A DNA stretch of 32,124 bases, taken from positions 1 through 32,124 of the forward strand of contig JAGXIM010000087.1 in NCBI GenBank assembly GCA_024635665.1, given 5' to 3'. This DNA is from Salinimicrobium sp. (lineage in GTDB: Bacteria; Bacteroidota; Bacteroidia; Flavobacteriales; Flavobacteriaceae). Below, in pieces: positions 8,053-16,155 of the stretch. How positions within the stretch are numbered: the stretch's first letter is position 1; every line of letters begins with the position of its first letter. Under the pieces are notes generated by a model. It had not been told where the DNA came from. It saw only the letters and a list, made by a program, of their open reading frames with translations, and searched no databases. The position numbers and the translations under genes are program-made.

Positions 8053-8814
8053 ATGAAAATAATCTCTTACAACGTTAACGGAATTAGGGCAGCAATACGA
8101 AAAGGTTTTGTGGAGTGGCTGGAAAAAGCCGATGCCGATGTGGTTTGCCTTCAGGAAATAAAAGCAACACCCGAACAATTCGACCAGGCACCTTTTGAGG
8201 AACTCGGGTACAAATACAACTCCTGGTTTCCGGCAGTAAAAAAGGGATATAGCGGCGTTGCGATCCTCAGCAAAATAGAACCCAAAAATGTCATTTTTGG
8301 AACCGGAATAGATTACATGGACTTTGAAGGCCGAAATGTGCGCGTAGATTTTGAGGATTTTTCGGTGATGAGCCTTTACCTGCCATCGGGGACCAATTTG
8401 GCGCGCCTGGACCACAAGTTCAAGTACATGGATGATTTTCAGGAATATATTGACGAGCTCAAACAGGAGCTCCCGCATTTGATCATTTGCGGCGATTACA
8501 ACATTTGCCATGAAGAAATCGACATCCACGATCCCGTGAGGCTCAAAAACACTTCCGGGTTTTTGCCGCAAGAGCGGGAATGGATTGGGAAGTTCATCGA
8601 CAGCGGATTTATTGATGCTTTCAGGCATTTTAATTCTGAGCCACATCAATATTCCTGGTGGAGCTACCGCGCTGGCGCCAGGGAGCGCAACAAAGGCTGG
8701 CGCATAGACTACAGCATGGTAAGCCTGCCATTACAAGAAAAACTCAAACGCGCCGTTATATTACCTGAAGCCAGACACAGTGACCATTGTCCCGTGCTTT
8801 TGGAAATCGAATAA
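8053..8814 (+). CDS. xth: exodeoxyribonuclease III (AP endonuclease)
   Basis: The 253-residue product is a full-length member of the exonuclease/endonuclease/phosphatase fold, ExoIII branch. It cuts DNA at abasic sites and trims 3' ends in base-excision repair. Visible active-site segments are SYNVNGIRAA (about residue 5), VVCLQEIKA with the metal-binding Glu (about 31-39), GYSGVAILSK, GDYNICHEEIDI with catalytic Asp and Asn (about 148), the WWSYRAGARERNKGWRIDY block (about 201) and the C-terminal HSDHCPV with catalytic Asp-His. The start is fixed by the conserved MKIISYNVNG beginning. The OmpA-family gene starts 26 nt downstream and may share the transcript. Confidence 0.96.
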   Translation: MKIISYNVNGIRAAIRKGFVEWLEKADADVVCLQEIKATPEQFDQAPFEELGYKYNSWFPAVKKGYSGVAILSKIEPKNVIFGTGIDYMDFEGRNVRVDFEDFSVMSLYLPSGTNLARLDHKFKYMDDFQEYIDELKQELPHLIICGDYNICHEEIDIHDPVRLKNTSGFLPQEREWIGKFIDSGFIDAFRHFNSEPHQYSWWSYRAGARERNKGWRIDYSMVSLPLQEKLKRAVILPEARHSDHCPVLLEIE

Positions 8815-8840
8815 TCTTATACAAATCAAAATCCACTGTC

Positions 8841-9797
8841 ATGAAAAAGATCTTGTTTTTACCCTTTTTGAGTAGTTTGTTTCTGCTTTCTTCCTGCGTT
8901 TCTTCAAAAGTACACAAGGAGTTGGAAGGTCGTTATGCCAACATGGAACAGGAAAATAGGGAACTTTCTGAAGACCTTCAGCAGCTTAGGGAAAAGAGTA
9001 AAAGCGATTATTTGGCTTTGCAAAACGAATACGAAAGGCTGCAGGCCGGGCGGGATCAACTTCAGCGGGAATACGACAACACGTTTGAAAGTTATGAGAA
9101 ACTAAAAAGCTCCTATGACGCGCTGGAAGCAAACAGTTCTTCTGCGCTGGCCGAAAATTCCAGAAGGAACCGTCAATTACTGGCAGAACTGGAGGAAAAA
9201 GAAAAAGCCCTGGCTACAGAACAGGCACGGCTTGAGAAACTGCAAAGGGACCTTATGGCCCGCTCCAAAAGGGTGGATGAACTGGAAAGTGTGATCGCGG
9301 CCAAGGATGAGAAAATGAATGCCCTCAAAAATGCCATTTCCAGGGCACTGGTGAATTTTGAAGGAAAAGGCCTCACCGTTGAGCAAAGGGATGGAAAAGT
9401 CTATGTTTCCATGGAGAACAAGCTATTGTTTAACTCTGGAAGTTGGGCTGTGGGCGCCGAAGGAAGGAGAGCAGTGAACCAATTGGCTTCGGTACTGGCA
9501 CAAAACCCCGATATTGCAGTGCTTATTGAAGGCCATACAGATAATGTGCCGTACAATGGCAGCGGGCAGTTGACAGATAATTGGGATCTTTCCACAAAAC
9601 GCGCGACCGCGATCGTACAATTATTGAGGGAAAATGCCAGGATTGAGCCGCAGAATTTAACAGCGGCAGGAAGAGGAGAATACGCACCCGTTGCCACCAA
9701 TGAAACCGCCGAAGGCCGCGCCAAAAACAGAAGAATTGAAGTGATCCTTACTCCAAAACTGGATGAGATCAACAAACTGCTTCAGGAAATAGAATAA
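8841..9797 (+). CDS. OmpA family lipoprotein with coiled coil
   Basis: The start is placed at the ATG at 8841 although the frame is open from 8787, because MKKILFLPFLSSLFLLSSC is a typical lipoprotein signal with lipobox LSSC (Cys at residue 19). The 318-residue product has a long coiled coil (about residues 25-165, rich in E, L, Q, K and R) and a C-terminal OmpA-like peptidoglycan-binding domain (about 185-305). The latter holds the recognisable IEGHTDNVPYNG, NWDLSTKRATAIVQLL and GRGEYAPVATNETAEGRAKNRRIEVIL segments, with the Asp and Arg that bind diaminopimelate. It likely links the outer membrane to peptidoglycan. It lies 26 nt after xth and is convergent with the GNAT gene. Confidence 0.92.
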   Translation: MKKILFLPFLSSLFLLSSCVSSKVHKELEGRYANMEQENRELSEDLQQLREKSKSDYLALQNEYERLQAGRDQLQREYDNTFESYEKLKSSYDALEANSSSALAENSRRNRQLLAELEEKEKALATEQARLEKLQRDLMARSKRVDELESVIAAKDEKMNALKNAISRALVNFEGKGLTVEQRDGKVYVSMENKLLFNSGSWAVGAEGRRAVNQLASVLAQNPDIAVLIEGHTDNVPYNGSGQLTDNWDLSTKRATAIVQLLRENARIEPQNLTAAGRGEYAPVATNETAEGRAKNRRIEVILTPKLDEINKLLQEIE

Positions 9798-9894
9798 TTC
9801 TTTCCACAGGTTGGCAGTTGCCCGAATTACAAAAAGTCCTGACCTGTCATAAAAAACCTGTGAAAAAAATAGCATTTTTGAAAGGTATTATCTA

Positions 9895-10419
9895 CTAAAA
9901 GAGGAGCTTCATGATTTGGTCAGTCTGTTTGTCGCTGCCAACCATGTAAGGATGCGTGCCGTCAAATTCAAAATTGTTCCTTAGGTAGAATTTCGTGGCC
10001 GCGGTGTTTTTCTCCCATACGCCGAGCCATAAATACCTCATTTTTCTCTGAATCGCCATTTCGATAACCTCATCCAGCATTCTCTGACCTATCTTTTGAT
10101 TCTGAAACTTTTGTGTCACATAGATACGTTCCAGTTCCATTGCATCTTCCTCCTGGAGGTCTGTTTGTGCATCTCCCAGGTTAATCTTAAAATAACCGGC
10201 GGTCTCCCCTTCCAGTTTTACAAAGTAAAATTCCGATAGGGGATTTAGTAGCTCCATTCTCAAATTCTCTTCGCCAAAGGCAGTGTTGAGGTATGCTTCA
10301 AGATCCTGTGGATTGTTCTCGGCACCAAAGGCATCTGAAAAAGTTTTTCGGCTAATATCTTTGAGCTCATGCAGGTCTGCGGGAGAAAGCTTTTCAAAAA
10401 TGACATTTTTTGATGACAT
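9895..10419 (-). CDS. GNAT family N-acetyltransferase
   Basis: The 174-residue product has the GNAT fold: the hydrophobic strand FYFVKLEGETAGYFKINLG, then ELERIYVTQKFQNQKIGQRMLDEVIEMA at about residues 94-121, which contains the acetyl-CoA pyrophosphate loop in the form QxxxIGQ, and the C-terminal WLGVWEKNTAATKFYLRNNFEFDGTHPYMVG. The pattern is closest to PaiA-like polyamine or small-amine acetyltransferases, but the substrate cannot be read from the sequence. It is the last gene of the minus-strand run that starts at panC, 34 nt after radA. It is convergent with the OmpA-family gene and no convincing terminator lies between them. Confidence 0.9.
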   Translation of the reverse strand: MSSKNVIFEKLSPADLHELKDISRKTFSDAFGAENNPQDLEAYLNTAFGEENLRMELLNPLSEFYFVKLEGETAGYFKINLGDAQTDLQEEDAMELERIYVTQKFQNQKIGQRMLDEVIEMAIQRKMRYLWLGVWEKNTAATKFYLRNNFEFDGTHPYMVGSDKQTDQIMKLLF

Positions 10420-10453
10420 TATTTCAGGTTTTCGAATGTGACTCGTGTTTTCT

Positions 10454-11818
10454 TTATCCGAACAAAAACCCGACTAAATCTTCAATTTTTGACACTTTCT
10501 GGATGTTGATCGTAAAATTGTTTTTCGGGATTTTGCTTTGTTTGGAAACCATAATTGTCCTAAATCCGAGTTTTTCAGCTTCGGTAATTCGTTGTTCTAC
10601 CCTTGTTACAGGTCGCACTTCCCCGGCCAGGCCAACTTCAGCGGCAAAACATATATCTTTTGGCACTGCAATATCCTCGTTGGATGAAAGGATGGCGGCC
10701 ACAACGGCAAGATCCAGCGCAGGATCATCAACAGAAATTCCCCCGGTAATATTCAGGAAGACATCTTTGGCACCGAGCCTGAAGCCGGCCCGTTTTTCGA
10801 GCACCGCAAGGAGCATGTTCAGTCTTTTGGCGTTGTAACCAGTGGCAGATCGTTGTGGGGTGCCATAAACTGCCGAACTCACCAATGCCTGGATTTCGAT
10901 CATTAAAGGCCGCATTCCCTCCAAAGTGGCTGATATTGCCGTACCGCTAAGGTCCTCTTCATTTTTTGAAATGAGGATTTCAGATGGATTGCTGACTTCC
11001 CTTAGGCCGTTGCTTTGCATTTCGTAGATGCCAAGCTCATTTGTGGAGCCAAACCGGTTTTTGTGCGCCCTTAAGATGCGGTACACGTGGTTGCGGTCGC
11101 CTTCAAATTGCAAAACCGTATCCACCATATGTTCCAGTACTTTTGGCCCGGCAATACTGCCTTCTTTGGTGATGTGGCCTATCAGGATTACGGGAACAGC
11201 GGTTTCTTTGGCGTACTTTATAAGTTCGGCGGTACATTCCTTAATTTGTGAAATACTCCCCGGGCTACTTTCAATATAATCGCTGTGCAAGGTTTGGATG
11301 GAGTCAATAATGACGATCTCGGGCTGCAGTTTTTCTATTTGCTGAAAAATATTCTGGGTCTTGGTTTCGGTGAGGATGTAACAATTGCTCGCATTGGGAT
11401 TGATTCGCTCGGCCCGCATCTTGATTTGCTGCTGACTTTCCTCCCCGGAAACGTAGAGGGTTTTATACTTTAAATGAAGTGAAATTTGCAGCAAGAGGGT
11501 ACTTTTTCCAATGCCAGGTTCGCCGCCCAGGAGGGTGAGGGAACCGGGAACAATTCCGCCGCCGAGGACACGATCCAGTTCCAGATTGTTGGTGTTCAAC
11601 CGCTCTTCTTTGGAAGCTTCAATTTCTGAAATCCGCAATGGTTTTGCCACCCTTTTAGGAGCGCCCGAACCCGGCGATTTCCAGTCCTTTTTTTCCTCTT
11701 TTTGCAGCACTTCCTCCACCAGGGTGTTCCATTCCCTGCAGGAGGCACATTGACCCTGCCACTTGCTGTGTTGGGTGCCACAATTTTGACAATAGAAGGC
11801 GGTTTTTGTTTTTGCCAT
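10454..11818 (-). CDS. radA: DNA repair protein RadA
   Basis: The 454-residue product is full-length RadA (Sms), a RecA-related hexameric helicase that extends strand exchange during recombinational repair. It has a C4 zinc finger (C10, C13, C24, C27), Walker A GGEPGIGKST (about 98-107), a Walker B strand EIVIIDSIQT, the RadA-specific KNRFG motif (in RAHKNRFGSTNELG) and a C-terminal Lon-protease-like domain (GISVDDPALDLAVVAAILSS, then GLAGEVRPV). The Lon-type catalytic Ser is not expected in RadA. The start gives the conserved zinc-finger N-terminus. The gene is 29 nt downstream of the esterase-like gene. Confidence 0.97.
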   Translation of the reverse strand: MAKTKTAFYCQNCGTQHSKWQGQCASCREWNTLVEEVLQKEEKKDWKSPGSGAPKRVAKPLRISEIEASKEERLNTNNLELDRVLGGGIVPGSLTLLGGEPGIGKSTLLLQISLHLKYKTLYVSGEESQQQIKMRAERINPNASNCYILTETKTQNIFQQIEKLQPEIVIIDSIQTLHSDYIESSPGSISQIKECTAELIKYAKETAVPVILIGHITKEGSIAGPKVLEHMVDTVLQFEGDRNHVYRILRAHKNRFGSTNELGIYEMQSNGLREVSNPSEILISKNEEDLSGTAISATLEGMRPLMIEIQALVSSAVYGTPQRSATGYNAKRLNMLLAVLEKRAGFRLGAKDVFLNITGGISVDDPALDLAVVAAILSSNEDIAVPKDICFAAEVGLAGEVRPVTRVEQRITEAEKLGFRTIMVSKQSKIPKNNFTINIQKVSKIEDLVGFLFG

Positions 11819-11847
11819 TTTCTTTTGAAGCTTCTGGTTTGAGACAG

Positions 11848-12993
11848 CTAATAACCGAAATCTTCTTTAATTGATTCAGCTTTTTTCAGCATAAAATCCA
11901 CCGTGACAAACGCTACTTCTTCACGCCCATAGGCGCTTTCGTAAGTTTTCATTGCTTTTTTAGGCTTTCCGCTGGCTTCATACGATCGGGCCAGGTAGTA
12001 GAGACCCAGTGCAGATGCTGGATACTGGTCGCGGGCAAGATCGCCGAGTTCTTCCAGTTCATTCCATTTCTGAAGGAATTCCAGTGCTTTTCCAACTGCT
12101 AAAAAGTCATTGATCCTTACCGGTTTTTTAATTCCGAAGTTATTATTGATAACCTCATATTTTTCAGTAAGATAATCAAGCGGAGAATTATCTGAGGTCA
12201 CCAGTTCATCATATTCCTTCAACCCTATTGGGCGATAAGAGGAGAAAATATGTTCCAGGGCTTTTGGCAGTGCCTTGGTAACCAGGGAATAATGGGAAGA
12301 GTTTTCAAAGTCGTCAAACAGGTAGTGAAGGTTCTCGTTATTGACTACAATCAATTGTTTGTCAAGCTGTTTGATGCTTTCTTCCAATCGTGGAATATCA
12401 TTGGAAGCAGTGGCAAGATAAAACCATTTTGGGGTTTCATGTCTTTTCAATGCCTGTGCGAGGCGGTTAGACATTTCGGGGGCAAGATCTGGGCTTAAGT
12501 TGATATAGGCATTAAAAATGGATTTTTCTTTAAATAGGTAGTAGTTGATGAAATTGGCGGTAATGTCATGGCCTGCAATTACCACAAATTTTGAAGTGCG
12601 GTAGTTTGAATCCAGGAAAGGCATCAGCTCCATGCCCAAAAATTCAAAAAAATCTGCTCCGGTTTTGGCGGGATAAAAATTCTGGTTGTCATAGGAACAG
12701 TCTTTTTCCCGGGTCCCATTCTGGTTCACGCCCACCACAATAGCTTCGGGCATATCGTCCCAATAGGAGTAATAATCGACGTTACCGGCCATGGGTTCAA
12801 AAAGATAATCCCCGTCCAGGACAATGATCAACGGATATCTTTTTTCTTTATTGGTTTCATAATTCCGCGGTAGCTGGATTTTAAGCTCCCTTTGTTCTCC
12901 CATTTTTGAAGAATTCAGGCTCTTGTAAATGGTTTGGGAAAATATGAGTTGGGATGCCAGAAAAAGTATCGTGAAAAAGTAAGATCTATACAT
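11848..12993 (-). CDS. secreted esterase-fold protein with Asp at the nucleophile position
   Basis: The 381-residue product has a signal peptide (MYRSYFFTILFLASQLIFSQ) and then an alpha/beta-hydrolase domain of the putative esterase (esterase D-like, PF00756) type: LKIQLPRNYETNKEKRYPLIIVLDGDYLF (about 37-65), AIVVGVNQNGTRE, FLGMELMPFLDSNYRT, and the elbow region FVVIAGHDITANF (136-148). The usual GxSxG elbow reads GHDIT here, with Asp143 where Ser is expected. A candidate catalytic His is H234 (NSSHYS). The C-terminal part (about 290-375) looks like a pair of TPR-like helical repeats (ALGLYYLARSYEASGKPKKAMKTYESAY). It may be a non-catalytic binding protein or use an Asp nucleophile. It lies between the flippase-like gene (35 nt) and radA. 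Confidence 0.8.
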   Translation of the reverse strand: MYRSYFFTILFLASQLIFSQTIYKSLNSSKMGEQRELKIQLPRNYETNKEKRYPLIIVLDGDYLFEPMAGNVDYYSYWDDMPEAIVVGVNQNGTREKDCSYDNQNFYPAKTGADFFEFLGMELMPFLDSNYRTSKFVVIAGHDITANFINYYLFKEKSIFNAYINLSPDLAPEMSNRLAQALKRHETPKWFYLATASNDIPRLEESIKQLDKQLIVVNNENLHYLFDDFENSSHYSLVTKALPKALEHIFSSYRPIGLKEYDELVTSDNSPLDYLTEKYEVINNNFGIKKPVRINDFLAVGKALEFLQKWNELEELGDLARDQYPASALGLYYLARSYEASGKPKKAMKTYESAYGREEVAFVTVDFMLKKAESIKEDFGY

Positions 12994-13028
12994 AAGTTAT
13001 AGGTGTTTTTCCTAAACCAATATAGATA

Positions 13029-13994
13029 TTATTTTCTTTGGTTAAAAAGTGGAAGGAATAATAGGGAGAGTCCGCCAAGAATGATGACCAATAAAGTCTG
13101 GGAGCCCCACACTATCCAGCCAAAAGCTTCCCCTGCCCGTTGGTTGACCCCAAACAGCAATAAAATGGCGCCCATGGCAATGGGATAGACCCCAATCCCG
13201 CCATTTGTTGTGGAAATCGCAAAAGTCCCTACAATAAATGCTGCCATGACCCCGGCGATCGATAAAGAAGAAGTTTCGGGCACCGTAAATTTTACCACGT
13301 AAAACATAAGAACGTACATCACCCAAATGAAAATAGTGTGGAACAGGAATGCCTTTTTCTGCTTCATTTTAAGGATGCTCCTCATTCCTTCAAGTAGACC
13401 CCTGGAGAAATCCCTAACCTTCACCATTAGCGGGTGCTGGGAATTCCTTATGAGGTTTAAAATAAGGATTCCAACCAGGATAACAGCAAACAAAGCTCCA
13501 ATAGATAGAAAAGGATTGATTTCACTATTGCTAAAATAATCGAGTATGCTTTCTGTCTGGATCAACAATCCAAATACGGCAATGAGCAGGAGCATCAAAA
13601 GATCGGCTATCCTTTCAGAAACAATGGTTCCAAAGGCTCTGTGGAATGGAATTTTTTCATAGGTTGAAATAGTCGCCCCCCTTAGAACTTCACCAGATCT
13701 CGGTACTCCAAGATTGGCGAGATACCCACCCATAACCGCCATAAAACTGTTGGCGAGCCGCGGCTTGTAACCCATGGGTTCCAGGAGGTATTTCCATCTA
13801 TAGGCACGGGAAAGATGAGAAAGGATTCCAAAAAACAGGCTTAAAGTCACCCATTTCAGGTCTGCCCGTAAAATGTTGTTCCAAAGTTCCTGGCGTTCGA
13901 GTGGCGTTGCGCTGCTTAAAGAGTACCAAATTAAAAAAACGCCCAATAAAAGCGGGAGGAAAGTTTTGGCGATCCTTATTAGCTTTTTTTTCAA
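13029..13994 (-). CDS. flippase-like / lysylphosphatidylglycerol synthase TM-domain protein (YbhN/UPF0104 family)
   Basis: The 321-residue product is a polytopic inner-membrane protein with about seven to eight hydrophobic segments. Family landmarks are SHLSRAYRWKYLLEPMGYKPRLANSFMAVMGGYLANLGVPRSGEVLRG (about 59-106), a SERIADLLMLLL helix (about 126-137) and the late TTNGGIGVYPIAMGAILL stretch (about 264-281). The family includes the membrane half of MprF, but the soluble aminoacyl-transferase domain is absent, so lysine transfer is not expected; lipid or polyprenyl-lipid translocation is an inference from relatives. The start is 3 nt after the panD stop, a sign of cotranscription and probably translational coupling. 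Confidence 0.9.
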   Translation of the reverse strand: MKKKLIRIAKTFLPLLLGVFLIWYSLSSATPLERQELWNNILRADLKWVTLSLFFGILSHLSRAYRWKYLLEPMGYKPRLANSFMAVMGGYLANLGVPRSGEVLRGATISTYEKIPFHRAFGTIVSERIADLLMLLLIAVFGLLIQTESILDYFSNSEINPFLSIGALFAVILVGILILNLIRNSQHPLMVKVRDFSRGLLEGMRSILKMKQKKAFLFHTIFIWVMYVLMFYVVKFTVPETSSLSIAGVMAAFIVGTFAISTTNGGIGVYPIAMGAILLLFGVNQRAGEAFGWIVWGSQTLLVIILGGLSLLFLPLFNQRK

Positions 13995-13997
13995 AAT

Positions 13998-14348
13998 TTA
14001 TTTCAGGAGGTTGTTCTCTTCATTCGGAAAAACCAGGGAGGGCTTGAAAGATTTGGCTTCTTCAAAATCCATGATTGCATAGGTGATAAGAATGAGGATA
14101 TCTCCCTTAGCAACTTTTCGCGCTGCTGCGCCATTAAGGGTTATCTCGCCGCTGCCGCGGGATCCGGGGATAGCGTAGGTTTCAAGGCGTTCCCCATTGT
14201 TGTTGTTGACAATTTGAACCTTTTCGCCTTCAATAATGTTAGCGGCGTCCATAAGGTCTTCGTCAATGGTGATGCTCCCAATGTAGTTTAGGTCGGCCCC
14301 TGTAACTTTTACGCGGTGGATTTTTGACTTGACGACGTGAATTTGCAT
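13998..14348 (-). CDS. panD: aspartate 1-decarboxylase precursor
   Basis: PanD makes beta-alanine from L-aspartate for pantothenate synthesis. The 116-residue proenzyme has the expected N-terminus ([29 protein letters not shown]) with the Gly24-Ser25 self-cleavage site that yields the pyruvoyl cofactor, plus the family motifs [15 protein letters not shown] and [13 protein letters not shown] and the [15 protein letters not shown] strand. Length is normal. It follows panC by 6 nt on the same strand, so both halves of the beta-alanine branch are made together. Bacterial PanD of this kind may need no PanM maturation factor; this cannot be judged here. Confidence 0.97.
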   Translation of the reverse strand: MQIHVVKSKIHRVKVTGADLNYIGSITIDEDLMDAANIIEGEKVQIVNNNNGERLETYAIPGSRGSGEITLNGAAARKVAKGDILILITYAIMDFEEAKSFKPSLVFPNEENNLLK

Positions 14349-14354
14349 AACTGA

Positions 14355-15203
14355 CTAATTTAAAGCTATATTATCAATTAACCTGATATCGCCCGAATAA
14401 GCGGCGATAAAAGCCCTGTATCTTTGTCCATTTTCTTTTTCCCCAATACTCTCGAGAGTATCGGCATTGGCTATTTCAAAATATTCCAGTTTCAAATCTG
14501 GATTGGCCTGCAATTCTTCCGAAACCCAGGATATAATATCAGTTGCACTTTTTGTGCCAAAATTCTCTCTGGCCTTTTGCAGCATTTTGTACAAAAGTGC
14601 AGCATTTTGTCGTGCTACGGGGTCCAACCTTTCATTTCTGGAACTCCTTGCAAGTCCGCTTGCTTCCCTGTCTGTAGGGCAACCTATAACCTCCACGTTT
14701 AGACCTTCTTTTGCCACCATCTTTCTAATGATCTGTAGCTGTTGGTAATCCTTTTCGCCAAAGAAAGCTTTGTCGGGTTCTACCAGTTCAAACAGTTTTT
14801 TCACGATGGTGCCCACCCCGTTAAAATGTCCTTTGCGGTATTTCCCTTCCATTTGGTGCTCGAGGCCATCAAAGTAAAAAACCTGGGAAGTGATGTCGCC
14901 ACCATAAACTTCGGCAGCAGGTGGGGAGAAAATGAGTACGTCTTTGCTAATTTCCGAAATTCGGGAAATGTCTTCGTCCAGAGTACGCGGATATTTTTCC
15001 AGATCCTGCAGATTATCGAATTGGGTCGGGTTGACGAAAATGCTTACAATCACCCGATCTGAAACAGAGAGCGCTGCCTTTATCAAAGAAAGATGGCCGT
15101 CATGAAGCGCCCCCATGGTGGGTACAAAACCTATCTTGAGGCCTTCATTTTTAAAAGCCCCGATTTGCTTTTTTAGAGCGTCCTTTTCCTTTAAAATCTG
15201 CAT
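14355..15203 (-). CDS. panC: pantoate--beta-alanine ligase
   Basis: PanC joins pantoate and beta-alanine with ATP to make pantothenate. The 282-residue product shows the nucleotidyltransferase signature VPTMGALHDGHLSLIKAA (about residues 27-44, with the HxGH histidines), SIFVNPTQFDNLQDLEKYPR (about 54-73), KGHFNGVGTIVKKLFELVEPDKAFFGEKDYQQL (about 123-155) and ARSSRNERL (about 186), the KMSKS-like loop. It is the first gene of the minus-strand run panC-panD-flippase-esterase-radA-GNAT, in which spacers are 6, 3, 35, 29 and 34 nt. It is divergent from the starch-synthase-like gene. Confidence 0.97.
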   Translation of the reverse strand: MQILKEKDALKKQIGAFKNEGLKIGFVPTMGALHDGHLSLIKAALSVSDRVIVSIFVNPTQFDNLQDLEKYPRTLDEDISRISEISKDVLIFSPPAAEVYGGDITSQVFYFDGLEHQMEGKYRKGHFNGVGTIVKKLFELVEPDKAFFGEKDYQQLQIIRKMVAKEGLNVEVIGCPTDREASGLARSSRNERLDPVARQNAALLYKMLQKARENFGTKSATDIISWVSEELQANPDLKLEYFEIANADTLESIGEKENGQRYRAFIAAYSGDIRLIDNIALN

Positions 15204-15226
15204 TTTTTTCCGAAATTAACAGCGTG

Positions 15227-15234
15227 CAAACTTA
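15227..15234 (-). promoter_or_regulatory. -7 promoter element of the panC operon
   Basis: On the minus strand this reads TAAGTTTG, an exact TAnnTTTG match, with TTTA (plus-strand 15256-15259) 21 nt upstream as a -33 box. Transcription would start about 20 nt before the panC ATG. It stands back-to-back with the promoter of the divergent gene in a 106-nt spacer. Confidence 0.6.
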
Positions 15235-15265
15235 ATATAATACTGGCAATCTGCATAAAATTTTG

Positions 15266-15273
15266 TAATTTTG
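15266..15273 (+). promoter_or_regulatory. -7 promoter element of the starch-synthase-like gene
   Basis: TAATTTTG is an exact TAnnTTTG match. The -33 box is weak. The predicted leader before the ATG at 15310 is about 30 nt. The element may drive the three plus-strand genes through glmS. Confidence 0.55.
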
Positions 15274-15309
15274 CTTGTTTTTATTTCACAACAGCAATAA
15301 ACAAGTCTT

Positions 15310-16119
15310 ATGAAAGATAAGAGGATATTGTACGTATCATCTGAAGTTATACCCTATTTACCCGAAACCGAAATTTCATCCATGTCGTTTGAAGCTCCCA
15401 GAATGGTCAACAACCAGGGGGGACAAATTCGTATCTTCATGCCCCGGTTTGGGAACATCAATGAAAGGAGGCACCAACTTCATGAAGTGATAAGACTTTC
15501 TGGAATGAATTTGGTTATCAACGACCTTGATATGCCGCTAATCATAAAAGTCGCCTCCATTCCGAAGGAACGCATGCAGGTGTATTTTATTGATAACGAA
15601 GATTACTTCAAGCGCAAAGCCACCCTTACCGATGAGGATGGAAATCTTTTTCACGACAATGATGAGCGGGCAATCTTTTTTGCCAAAGGGGTGATCGAAA
15701 CCGTGAAAAAATTGAACTGGGCACCAGATATTATCCATGTCAATGGATGGCTGTCTTCCCTGTTGCCACTATATCTGCGCAACTATTATGGCAACGAACC
15801 TTTGTTCAACACTGCAAAAATAGTGACCTCTGTGTACAATCAAGACTTTGATGGCGCGTTAGATAAAGACCTGTACAAAAAGGTGTTGTTTGACGGATTG
15901 GAAAATGAACAGGTAAAAGATCTTAAGAAGCCAACTTACGTCAACCTCATGAAAACTGCGGTTGATAATAGCGATGCTATTGTGATTGCCGGGGATAACA
16001 TTCCTGAAGAATTGAAAAAACACATAAATAAACTTGACAAACCTGTTCTGGAATATAAAAACAAGGAAGAATTTTCCCAGGCGTATCAGGAATTTTACAC
16101 GACCAAGGTATTATCCTAA
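15310..16119 (+). CDS. glycogen/starch synthase-like protein, N-terminal GT5 domain only
   Basis: The 269-residue product matches the N-terminal Rossmann half of GT5 glycogen/starch synthases: KRILYVSSEVIPYL at the start, QGGQIRIFMPRFGNINERRHQLHEVIRLSGMNL, VYFIDNEDYFKRK, ERAIFFAKGVIE, and PDIIHVNGWLSSLLPLYLRNYY (about 138-159), the equivalent of the HxHDW region. The C-terminal GT1 half, which holds most of the ADP-glucose site, is absent, and the usual KxGGL glycine loop after the first strand is replaced by PETEISSMSFEAP. Full synthases are about 450-500 residues. Catalysis is therefore doubtful; a regulatory or sugar-binding role is possible. The frame is clean, and it is followed 36 nt later by the DUF4270 gene and then glmS, so the shape is not a recent truncation by frameshift. 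Confidence 0.85.
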   Translation: MKDKRILYVSSEVIPYLPETEISSMSFEAPRMVNNQGGQIRIFMPRFGNINERRHQLHEVIRLSGMNLVINDLDMPLIIKVASIPKERMQVYFIDNEDYFKRKATLTDEDGNLFHDNDERAIFFAKGVIETVKKLNWAPDIIHVNGWLSSLLPLYLRNYYGNEPLFNTAKIVTSVYNQDFDGALDKDLYKKVLFDGLENEQVKDLKKPTYVNLMKTAVDNSDAIVIAGDNIPEELKKHINKLDKPVLEYKNKEEFSQAYQEFYTTKVLS

Positions 16120-16155
16120 TCTCCAGACATTTTTTAAATTAGAACAATAATTCGA

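Noticed and set aside
8787-8840. Longer start for the OmpA-family protein
   Set aside because: It would overlap the end of xth by 28 nt and bury the lipoprotein signal peptide, which begins at 8841.
9805-9862. CACAGGTT ... AACCTGTG inverted repeat between the convergent OmpA and GNAT genes as a terminator
   Set aside because: The arms are 42 nt apart, the stem is 8 bp and no T tract follows on the plus strand; a second ACCTGT at 9842 shows that short matches occur here by chance.
13029-13994. Flippase-like protein as an MprF lysyl-phosphatidylglycerol synthase
   Set aside because: Only the membrane domain is present; the soluble aminoacyl-transferase domain is missing.
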